Shown one piece after another: positions 56,776 to 64,000 of a DNA stretch of 64,000 nucleotides (position 1 is its first letter; every line of letters begins with the position of its first letter). Source of the stretch: Scatosoma sp900555925 (GTDB taxonomy: Bacteria > Bacillota > Clostridia > Christensenellales > Borkfalkiaceae); the NCBI GenBank assembly GCA_959603585.1, contig CAUGYD010000001.1:248001-312000 (forward strand), written 5' to 3'. Made by a program: the position numbers and the translations under genes. The notes below the pieces were generated by a model. It saw only the letters and a program-made list of their open reading frames with translations, was not told where the DNA came from and ran no database searches.

Positions 56776-58064
56776 TATTTATTGGGGGTAATGACCTTTT
56801 TGCCGCCCATATACGGCTGCAACACTGCGGGAATCGTCACGCTGCCGTCCGCCTGCAAATGGTTCTCCACAAACGCGATCAGCATGCGGGGAGGCGCCAC
56901 CACGGTATTGTTGAGCGTATGCGCCAGCTTCGTCTTTCCGTCCGAATCTTTATAGCGGATCGCGAGCCGCCGCGCCTGCGCGTCCGTGAGGTTGGAGCAG
57001 GAACCCACTTCAAAATATTTCTTTTGTCTGGGGCTCCACGCCTCGACGTCGCAGCTCTTGTATTTGAGGTCGGCGAGATCTCCCGAACAGCAACCGAGCT
57101 GTCTTACCGGAATTTCCATGGAGCGGAAGAGCTCTACCGTATAATTCCACAGCTTTTCATACCATTCGTCGCTCTCCTCGGGGCGGCAGACGACGATCAT
57201 TTCCTGCTTTTCAAATTGGTGAATCCGATAGATTCCCCTCTCCTCTATCCCGTGCGCGCCCTTCTCCTTGCGGAAGCAGGGCGAATAGCTCGTGAGCGTC
57301 AGGGGGAGCTTGTTCCCGTCGATGATCTGTCCCATGAAGCGGCCGATCATGGAGTGTTCGGACGTACCGATGAGATAGAGGTCCTCTCCCTCTATCTTAT
57401 ACATCATGTTTTCCATTTCGTCGAAGCTCATGACGCCCGAAACGACGTCGCCGTGAATCATAAAGGGCGGAATGACGTAAGTGAAGCCCTTATCGATCAT
57501 AAAATCGCGCGCATAGGTCAGAACGGCGGAATGCAGCCTTGCGATGTCGCCCGTCAGATAATAGAATCCCTGTCCCGAAGTGCGGCGGGCGGAATCGACG
57601 TCGATGCCGTCCAGTTTTTCGAGAATGTCGAGGTGATAGGGAATTTCAAAATCGGGAACGACCGGTTCCCCGAAGCGTTTGAGTTCGACGTTTTCCGAAT
57701 CGTCTTTTCCGACGGGCACATCGGGGGCGATGATGTTGGGAATGGCCATCATGTCCTTTTTGAGCTTTTCATCGATTTCCGCCGATTCCTTTTCGATCGC
57801 GGCGAGGCGTTCCGCATCCGCGACGACCTGCGCCTTTATTTTTTCCGCCTCTTCCCTGTTCCCCTGTTTCATGAGCATGCCCACCTGCTTGGAGAGGGAA
57901 TTTCTCGCGGCGCGGAGAGAGTCTCCCTCCGCAATCAAAGCGCGGCGCTTTAAGTCGAGTTCGATGACCTCATCCACGAGGGGGAGCTTTTTATCCTGAA
58001 ATTTTTTCTTGATGTTTTCTCTCACCAATTCGGGATTGGTTCTGATGAGATTGATGTCTATCAT
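56775..58064 (-). CDS. serS: Seryl-tRNA synthetase
   Basis: SerS charges tRNA-Ser. It has 429 residues from ATG 58064 (MIDINLIRTNPELV), with GGAGG upstream; the frame is open further but the promoter lies there. The N-terminal coiled-coil arm covers residues about 30-105. Class II motifs: motif 2 SPCFRKEKGAHG with IYRIHQFEKQEM, motif 3 NNTVVAPPRMLIAFVENHL. A good promoter precedes it, divergent from the P-type ATPase. Confidence 0.97.
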   Translation of the reverse strand: MIDINLIRTNPELVRENIKKKFQDKKLPLVDEVIELDLKRRALIAEGDSLRAARNSLSKQVGMLMKQGNREEAEKIKAQVVADAERLAAIEKESAEIDEKLKKDMMAIPNIIAPDVPVGKDDSENVELKRFGEPVVPDFEIPYHLDILEKLDGIDVDSARRTSGQGFYYLTGDIARLHSAVLTYARDFMIDKGFTYVIPPFMIHGDVVSGVMSFDEMENMMYKIEGEDLYLIGTSEHSMIGRFMGQIIDGNKLPLTLTSYSPCFRKEKGAHGIEERGIYRIHQFEKQEMIVVCRPEESDEWYEKLWNYTVELFRSMEIPVRQLGCCSGDLADLKYKSCDVEAWSPRQKKYFEVGSCSNLTDAQARRLAIRYKDSDGKTKLAHTLNNTVVAPPRMLIAFVENHLQADGSVTIPAVLQPYMGGKKVITPNK

Positions 58065-58107
58065 AAAATTTTGCCTCCGGGCGGAAATATTTTCATTTTC
58101 GATAAAT

Positions 58108-58136
58108 ATTATACTACTTTTACGGGGCAAAAGCAA
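58108..58136 (-). promoter_or_regulatory. Promoter of serS
   Basis: The minus-strand TTGCTT (58136-58131) and TATAAT (58113-58108) have a 17-bp spacer. I see no T-box leader. Confidence 0.7.
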
Positions 58137-58174
58137 TTAAATGTAACGAAACTGACGCAAATTCCTCAAAAAAC

Positions 58175-58203
58175 TTGTATTTTACAAACAGCTATGCTAT
58201 AAT
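58175..58203 (+). promoter_or_regulatory. Promoter of the P-type ATPase gene
   Basis: TTGTAT (58175-58180) and TATAAT (58198-58203) with a 17-bp spacer, about 58 bp before the ATG. Confidence 0.75.
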
Positions 58204-58260
58204 AGAAGGGATAACAACGTTCTTTTATGGAAAGCAGAACTTTCGGAGAAAACGCAAATC

Positions 58261-60843
58261 ATGAAAAAGAAAAAACAGCAAAAACCGGAATATACTTCCG
58301 AGGAAGAGAAGCGGGAAAAGAGATTTCAGTCCCTTTTTCCGAAGGAAAAACCCGCTTCCCGCAAGAAGAATAAAAAGGGCGTGCCCCCTTCGGACGTACC
58401 GCGTTTCAACGCCGACGCCGAGGAAGGCCTTTCCAAGAGTCAGGTGGAAGAACGGCAGGAGCAGGGTCTCGTCAACCGCGCGCAGAAAAAATACTCCAAG
58501 ACCTACAAGAGCATTTTTATTAGCAACATCTGCACTTTCTTCAACCTGCTGTGTCTCCTGGCGGCTCTGGCGCTTTTGTCCGCGCACGCGCCCATTACGC
58601 AGTTTACCTTCGTGCTCATTTTCCTCTGCAACATCTGCATGGGAATCATTCAGGAAATCCGCGCGAAAAAGAAGATAGACAGGTTATCCATTTTATCTTC
58701 CCCCACCGCCCGCGTGATCCGCGACAGAAAAAAGCGGGAAATTCCCATTTCCGAAATCGTCCTCGACGACATTCTCCTGCTCGGAGCGGGCCAGCAGGTA
58801 CCCGCCGACTGCATTATGCTCGACGGAGCCGCCGAGCTCAACGAGTCCCTTTTGACGGGCGAATCGGTACCCGTCAAAAAGGAGAACGGCGAGACGCTCT
58901 ATGCAGGCTCGTTCGTCGCGAGCGGACACTGCGCCGTGCGCGTGGATAAAATCGGCGAGGATACCTATATCAGCAAGCTCACCGCGCGGGCGAAAAAGTA
59001 CAAGCGGCCGAACTCGGAAATCATGAACTCCATAAACCTCTTCATCAAGGTCATCGGATTCATCATCATTCCCATCGCGATTTTCATGTTCCTCACCAAT
59101 TTCAAAAATCTCGGCGGGAGCTGGGCGGATATCCGCGCGGGCGGAGGCTTTTTCGCCACTCTGTTTTCCAATAACCCCACGCTCAACGACACGATACAAA
59201 AGACCTGTTCCGTCGTCATCGGCATGATTCCTTCGGGCCTCCTGCTTCTGACGACCGTGGCTCTGTCCGTGGGCATGATACGGCTCGCGAAATACAACAC
59301 CCTCGTTCAGGACATGTATTCCCTCGAAATGCTCGCGCGCGTCAACGTGCTCTGCCTCGACAAGACGGGCACGATTACGGACGGGCGCATGAAGGTGAGC
59401 GACTGCGTCCTGCTCAACAACGCCACGGAATATTCGGTGGACGATATTCTCGGCTCCATGCTGGCGTCCCTGAAAGACAACAATCAGACCTCTATCGCGC
59501 TCTATGAGCGGTTCGGACATTCCTCCGCCCTGCAAGCGAGTGCGATTCTGCCCTTCTCGTCGGCGAGAAAGCTGTCCGCCGTCACCTTCGGGGAAGCGGG
59601 GACGTTTGCCATGGGCGCGCCCGAATTCGTCTTGAAGCCCATGCCCATACGCGTGGAAAAAATCGTCAAACAATACGCGCAGATGGGACTTCGGGTGCTG
59701 GTGCTGGCGCACTCTCCCGCGCAGATTCAGGGCGACAAGCTGCCCACTGTATTCCGCCCGATCGCGATCATCACTCTTTCGGACAACATTCGTCCCGACG
59801 CGATAGAGACAATCAAGTGGTTCCGCGAAAACGACGTGGCGGTAAAGGTCATTTCGGGCGACAATCCCGTGACCGTCTCGGAAGTGGCCCGCCGCGCGGG
59901 AATAAAGAACGCTTCGCAGTTCCTTTCCCTCGAAGGGCTTTCCGATATAGAAGTGGAAAACGCCGCAAATCAATACACCGTTTTCGGACGGGTCACGCCC
60001 GAACAGAAGGCAATCCTTATCCGCTCCATTAAAAAGGCGGGCAATACCGTCGCCATGACGGGCGACGGCGTGAACGACATTCTGGCCATGAAGGAAGCCG
60101 ACTGCGCCGTGTCCGTCGCTTCGGGCAGCGACGCCGCGAGAAACGTCTCCAACCTCGTCTTGCAGGACAATAATTTCGGCTCCATGCCGAAAATCGTCAA
60201 CGAGGGACGCCGCGTAATCAATAACATCAAGGATTCCGCCTCCCTCTATATCATGAAGACCCTGCTCACCATGCTGCTGGCGCTCGTCTGTATCTTTACG
60301 GGAAGTGCGTACTTCTTCACGACGAACAACATGCTCATGTTTGAAGTGCTCATCAGCGCGATCCCCTCTTTCGTGCTCTCTTTGCAGCCGAATACGAACC
60401 GCGTCAAAGGGAAATTTATCCCCTTCGTCGTCAGCCGCGCCATGCCGGGAGCTTTCACCATGGCTTTCGGAATTCTCGCCCTTTATATCATCAATCAGAC
60501 TTCCCTCTCCTCCCTCTTTGAATTTACGAACGCCGCGGGAGAAACGGAAACCGTTTACAACGCCATGCTGATGATGTCTCTGACGTTTACGGGACTCGTG
60601 ATGCTGTTCCGCATCTGTCAGCCGCTCAATCTCATTCGCACGACACTATTCTTTTGCATGACCGCTCTGTGCGTCACCGTGCTGGCCGTTCCCGTACTCG
60701 GAAATATCGTCTACGAGGGCTGGGACACCCTGAAATTCAACCTCACGCAGATTTTGCTGCTCGTCGTCATCGTTCAGGCCGCCGTACCCATTTCCAGCAT
60801 ATTGATTAAATTTTTCGACATGTTCAATCCTGCCGACGAATAA
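58261..60843 (+). CDS. P-type cation-transporting ATPase
   Basis: This 860-residue membrane pump energises cation transport by aspartyl phosphorylation. It has TGES in LLTGESVPVKK (about 199), the phosphorylated Asp367 in CLDKTGTITDG, and MTGDGVNDILAMKEADCA (601-606 is GDGVND). The N-terminus is a long basic cytoplasmic stretch (first ~80 residues), with two membrane helices after it and about six at the C-terminus. No heavy-metal CxxC domain or CPC motif is seen, so it is not a copper/cadmium pump. IPSGLLLLTTVALSVGM replaces the PEGLP typical of Ca2+/Mg2+ pumps. The ion is undetermined. Confidence 0.88.
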   Translation: MKKKKQQKPEYTSEEEKREKRFQSLFPKEKPASRKKNKKGVPPSDVPRFNADAEEGLSKSQVEERQEQGLVNRAQKKYSKTYKSIFISNICTFFNLLCLLAALALLSAHAPITQFTFVLIFLCNICMGIIQEIRAKKKIDRLSILSSPTARVIRDRKKREIPISEIVLDDILLLGAGQQVPADCIMLDGAAELNESLLTGESVPVKKENGETLYAGSFVASGHCAVRVDKIGEDTYISKLTARAKKYKRPNSEIMNSINLFIKVIGFIIIPIAIFMFLTNFKNLGGSWADIRAGGGFFATLFSNNPTLNDTIQKTCSVVIGMIPSGLLLLTTVALSVGMIRLAKYNTLVQDMYSLEMLARVNVLCLDKTGTITDGRMKVSDCVLLNNATEYSVDDILGSMLASLKDNNQTSIALYERFGHSSALQASAILPFSSARKLSAVTFGEAGTFAMGAPEFVLKPMPIRVEKIVKQYAQMGLRVLVLAHSPAQIQGDKLPTVFRPIAIITLSDNIRPDAIETIKWFRENDVAVKVISGDNPVTVSEVARRAGIKNASQFLSLEGLSDIEVENAANQYTVFGRVTPEQKAILIRSIKKAGNTVAMTGDGVNDILAMKEADCAVSVASGSDAARNVSNLVLQDNNFGSMPKIVNEGRRVINNIKDSASLYIMKTLLTMLLALVCIFTGSAYFFTTNNMLMFEVLISAIPSFVLSLQPNTNRVKGKFIPFVVSRAMPGAFTMAFGILALYIINQTSLSSLFEFTNAAGETETVYNAMLMMSLTFTGLVMLFRICQPLNLIRTTLFFCMTALCVTVLAVPVLGNIVYEGWDTLKFNLTQILLLVVIVQAAVPISSILIKFFDMFNPADE

Positions 60844-60967
60844 ACAAAACGACAGAGAATCGTCGCTTATTTATCGGAAAAGCAAACTGAACTGTCCCCG
60901 CAAAACAACGGCGCTCTGTACCATTTATCGAAAAAAACAACCGAGCGTCGTACCACCAAAAAACGGC

Positions 60968-61005
60968 AAAGCACATACGGATTTTCTCCGTATGTGCTTT
61001 TTTCG
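60968..61005 (+). terminator. Terminator of the P-type ATPase gene
   Basis: AAAGCACATACGGA and TCCGTATGTGCTTT (60968-60981 with 60987-61000) form a 14-bp stem, followed by TTTT. Confidence 0.92.
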
Positions 61006-61025
61006 GTTTATGCGGGGCTTACAGA

Positions 61026-61054
61026 AAAACCCGCGTCCGAATATCGGACGCAGG
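61026..61054 (-). terminator. Terminator of gyrA
   Basis: GCGTCCGA (61033-61040) pairs with TCGGACGC (61044-61051). On the minus strand GGGTTTTTC follows. Confidence 0.85.
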
Positions 61055-61085
61055 TTTCCTTATCTTTATTCTTTACGGTTTTTCT

Positions 61086-63746
61086 TTATTCTTCGTCGGG
61101 AGAATCGCTTTCCGTTTCTTCCTCAATATTGCCTTCGTCCTCCGCTTCGGCGGGTTCGTCGTCGGTATCGGGAGCGTCGTCCTCTTCCTCGACCGTTTCG
61201 GCGCCCTCGGCGAGTTCCTCGGGCGAGAGGTCGGCAGCCGTTTCTTCGGGAGCCGCGGTTTCCGCTTCGTCGTCGCGCTCGGTGACGTCCACCGTCGCCA
61301 CGAGGCTGTCCTTGACGTTCATGACGCGGACGCCGCGGGTCGCGCGGCCGATGCGGCTGATAGAATCCGCATGCATGCGGATGATCGTGCCGCCCGTCGT
61401 GATGATCATGATGTCGTTATCGTCGGAAACGAGCTTCATATTGACGAGCCAGCCTGTCTTTTCGTTGAACACGCCCGCCTTGATTCCCTTTCCGCCGCGG
61501 CTCTGAATGCGGTAATCCTCGACGGAGGTGCGTTTGCCGTAACCGTTTGAAGTCAGCGTAAAGATATCCATTTCGGGATTGACGACCAGCATATCCACCA
61601 GCTCGTCGTCGCCCGCCAGCTTCATCGCGCGCACGCCCGTGGCGGTCCTTCCCATCGCGCGCACGTCCGTTTCGGAGAAGCGGATACATTTGCCGAATCG
61701 GGAAGCGATCAAAAGCTCGTTTTCGCCCGTCGTGAGCTGTACGGAAATCACCTCGTCGCCCTCGGGGAGCTTGATTGCGATTTTGCCGTTCTTGGGAATG
61801 CGTTCGTATTCCTTCGTGGAGGTCTTCTTGATGACTCCCTTTTTGGTCGCGATGACGATATAGCCGTCGTCCCCCTCCTTGAAGGGAAGGACGGACTCTA
61901 TCTTTTCGCCTTGGTCGAGCCGCACGATATTGACGACGGCGCGGCCCCTCGCGGTGCGGTTGGCTTCGGGAATTTCGTAGCCCTTGACCGAATACACCTT
62001 TCCGAAGGAGGAGAACAGCAGAATATCGTCGTGCGTGGAAGATATGAACATCTTTTCCACGTAGTCCTCTTCCTTGGGTTTATGGCCCGTAATGCCCATG
62101 CCGCCGCGGTTCTGCGCCTTGTATTCCGAAACGGGAAGGCGCTTGATATACCCCGTATGCGTCAGGGAAATGACCACGTCCTCCCTGTCGATGAGATCCG
62201 CCTCCTCGATGGAGCCGTAATCGACGGAAATTTCCGTGCGGCGGGGGGAAGGATAGCGGTTTTTGATATCGATGAGATCACCCCGAATAATCGCCATTAC
62301 GCGGCTTTCGTGGGCGAGAATGTCTTTGAGGTCGGCAATCGTCGCTTCCAAAGCCGCCAGCTCTTCCCTGAGCTTTTCCACTTCCAGAGACGTCAATCTT
62401 TGCAGGCGCATTTCGAGAATGGCGTTCGCCTGCTTTTCGTCCAGCTCGAACGTTTCCGTCAGCTTTGCGATCGCGACGAATTTATCCGCGGATTCCTTGA
62501 TGATCTTGATGACTTCGTCGATGTTCGCCAAAGCGAGCACGAGTCCCGCGACGATATGCGCGCGCTCCTCCGTCTTGTTGAGGTCGTAGCGGGTGCGGCG
62601 GGTGATGACGTCTTTCTGATGTTCGAGATAATAGTAGAGAATATCCCTTAAATTGAGCGTCTTGGGCTCCGTTCCGTTCTCGACGAGCGCCAGCATGATA
62701 ATGCCGTCGGAGACCTGCAAGTTCGTGCGCTTATAGAGGGTATTCAAAACCACCTGCGCGTTTGCGTCCTTTTTGCACTCGATGACGATGCGCATGCCGT
62801 CGCGGTCGGATTCCTCGCGGATGTCGGAAATGCCTTCGAGGCGCTTATCCTTGACCATGTCCGCGATCGTCTTGATGAGCATGGCTTTATTTACCTGATA
62901 GGGAATCTCCGTGACGACGATTCTCTGACGGGCGTTCCCGCCCGAGCCGTAGTCCTCTATCTCGCATTTGGAGCGAATGACGATTTTTCCCTGTCCCGTG
63001 CGGTAGGCGTTGCGGATGCCGCTCCGTCCCATGATGATGCCGCCCGTGGGAAAATCGGGCGCGGGAATATACTCCATGAGTTCGTCCACGGTAATGTCGG
63101 GGGTGTCGATCATGGCCACCGTGCCGTCGATGACTTCCGCGAGATTATGGGGCGGAATATTCGTCGCCATGCCGACCGCGATGCCGTCCGAACCGTTCAC
63201 CAAAAGGTTGGGGAAGCGGGAGGGCAGGACGGTGGGTTCCGATTCGTTGCCGTCGAAGTTGGGGATAAAGTCCACCGTTTCCTTGTCGAGGTCTTTGAGC
63301 ATTTCGGCCGCCAGCTTTGAAAGCCTCGCTTCCGTGTAACGCATGGCCGCGGCGGGATCGCCGTCCACGCTGCCGAAGTTGCCGTGTCCGTCCACGAGCG
63401 GGAAATTGATGGTGAAATCTTGCGCGAGGCGCACCAAAGCGTCGTATACGGAGCTGTCGCCGTGAGGGTGATATTTACCGAGCGTGTCACCGACGATTCT
63501 GGCGCACTTGCGGTAGGATTTGTCGTTATACAGCCCCATTTCGTGCATGGAGAACAAAATTCTCCTGTGCACGGGTTTGAGACCGTCGCGCACGTCGGGG
63601 ATCGCCCTCGACTTGTTGACCGCCATGGCGTAGGCGATAAACGAGCGTTTGAGTTCGTTGTCCACCTCCACGTCCAGCATTTTGGTCATGGCGAGCGTTT
63701 TCTTAAATTCCTCGGTTAATTCGGGGCTGGTTTCTTTCTTAGCCAT
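61086..63746 (-). CDS. gyrA: DNA gyrase subunit A
   Basis: GyrA is the DNA-cutting subunit of gyrase. It has 886 residues. The active tyrosine is in AAMRYTEARLS. The quinolone-determining segment reads HPHGDSSVYD, with Ser and Asp at the positions equivalent to E. coli 83 and 87, that is, the susceptible form. The C-terminal beta-pinwheel has the GyrA box QNRGGMGITG and the later repeat QSRGGKGIKAG. A highly acidic tail of about 55 residues ends the chain. It lies 11 bp after gyrB, so they are co-transcribed. Confidence 0.98.
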   Translation of the reverse strand: MAKKETSPELTEEFKKTLAMTKMLDVEVDNELKRSFIAYAMAVNKSRAIPDVRDGLKPVHRRILFSMHEMGLYNDKSYRKCARIVGDTLGKYHPHGDSSVYDALVRLAQDFTINFPLVDGHGNFGSVDGDPAAAMRYTEARLSKLAAEMLKDLDKETVDFIPNFDGNESEPTVLPSRFPNLLVNGSDGIAVGMATNIPPHNLAEVIDGTVAMIDTPDITVDELMEYIPAPDFPTGGIIMGRSGIRNAYRTGQGKIVIRSKCEIEDYGSGGNARQRIVVTEIPYQVNKAMLIKTIADMVKDKRLEGISDIREESDRDGMRIVIECKKDANAQVVLNTLYKRTNLQVSDGIIMLALVENGTEPKTLNLRDILYYYLEHQKDVITRRTRYDLNKTEERAHIVAGLVLALANIDEVIKIIKESADKFVAIAKLTETFELDEKQANAILEMRLQRLTSLEVEKLREELAALEATIADLKDILAHESRVMAIIRGDLIDIKNRYPSPRRTEISVDYGSIEEADLIDREDVVISLTHTGYIKRLPVSEYKAQNRGGMGITGHKPKEEDYVEKMFISSTHDDILLFSSFGKVYSVKGYEIPEANRTARGRAVVNIVRLDQGEKIESVLPFKEGDDGYIVIATKKGVIKKTSTKEYERIPKNGKIAIKLPEGDEVISVQLTTGENELLIASRFGKCIRFSETDVRAMGRTATGVRAMKLAGDDELVDMLVVNPEMDIFTLTSNGYGKRTSVEDYRIQSRGGKGIKAGVFNEKTGWLVNMKLVSDDNDIMIITTGGTIIRMHADSISRIGRATRGVRVMNVKDSLVATVDVTERDDEAETAAPEETAADLSPEELAEGAETVEEEDDAPDTDDEPAEAEDEGNIEEETESDSPDEE

Positions 63747-63757
63747 TTTTCACTCCC

Positions 63758-64000
63758 TTAAATATCCAGATCGGTCACGAGGGACGCGTTCTCTTCGATA
63801 AATTTTCTTCTCAATTCGGGATTTTCGCCCATCAGCATGGAGAACATCTGATCGGCCTCCGCGGCGTCCTTCATCGTCACGCGCACCAGCGTCCGCGTCG
63901 CGGGGTTCATCGTCGTATCCCAAAGCTGTTCCTTGCTCATTTCTCCGAGACCTTTGTACCGCTGATATTCCACCTTGCCCGTCGCCTGCGCGTCGTAAGC
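63758..64000 (-). CDS. gyrB: DNA gyrase subunit B, C-terminal end (partial)
   Basis: The last 80 codons of gyrB enter from the right edge. EYQRYKGLGEMSKEQLWDTTMNP is the classic TOPRIM/C-terminal gyrase B stretch, followed by ADQMFSMLMGENPELRRKFIEENA. The stop is 11 bp before gyrA. Confidence 0.97.
   Translation of the reverse strand, partial: AYDAQATGKVEYQRYKGLGEMSKEQLWDTTMNPATRTLVRVTMKDAAEADQMFSMLMGENPELRRKFIEENASLVTDLDI

Overview
The window reads as a chromosomal segment of a spore-forming Firmicute, most likely an uncultured Clostridia (inference). The reasons are a complete GerA-type germinant receptor operon, type III glutamine synthetase, QueH, a J-like protein beside a DUF5685 protein, many near-consensus sigma-A promoters (TTGACA / TATAAT), strong AAGGAG-type ribosome binding sites, and base composition near 50% GC by eye. 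I found no rRNA or tRNA genes, CRISPR array, insertion sequence or prophage.

Layout. 1-1.8 kb is a damaged accessory patch: the N-terminal half of a glycosidase-like lipoprotein runs off the left edge, next to a headless paralogue fragment and the tail of another gene. 1.8-12.8 kb (mostly minus) carries RlmD, a membrane protein, the J-like/DUF5685 pair, threonine synthase, a P-loop protein, aspartate aminotransferase, and rpmE / DUF1385-PrmC fusion / prfA. 13-17 kb has an MDR oxidoreductase, a HAD phosphatase, a YfcE-like phosphodiesterase, QueH and rubredoxin. 17-30 kb has a zinc-ribbon membrane protein, glnN, cytidine deaminase, a THUMP-type RNA methyltransferase, divergent membrane genes, a low-molecular-weight phosphatase, an AT-rich lipoprotein pair and an ABC exporter.

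29.8-33.5 kb is an iron-uptake operon (DtxR-like regulator, two FeoA, FeoB, Cys-rich FeoB partner). Two palindromic boxes bracket its promoter. 33.8-37.5 kb is ruvC-ruvA-ruvB-queA, divergent from argH. 39.6-44.5 kb is a hypothetical gene followed by the gerA/gerB/gerC operon. Next comes an orphan, promoter- and terminator-bounded, hairpin-rich transcript of about 420 nt that I cannot assign to any RNA family. 45-48.2 kb is ppx/gppA, maf and an mreB-like gene. 48.6-58 kb has a HAD phosphatase, two half-size TauE proteins, a 1210-residue doubly anchored surface protein, an RsmF-like methyltransferase, an exonuclease-BRCT protein and serS. 58-64 kb has a P-type ATPase, gyrA and the 3' end of gyrB.

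Themes. Many gene borders carry short degenerate tandem duplications: a 45-bp unit before the HAD gene, a ~70-bp unit between ruvA and ruvB, ~155-bp copies of the queA tail, and 55-70-bp units after argH. Similar duplications occur in frame inside two genes. QueA and QueH act in successive steps of queuosine synthesis but lie far apart. PrmC methylates the release factor encoded just downstream.
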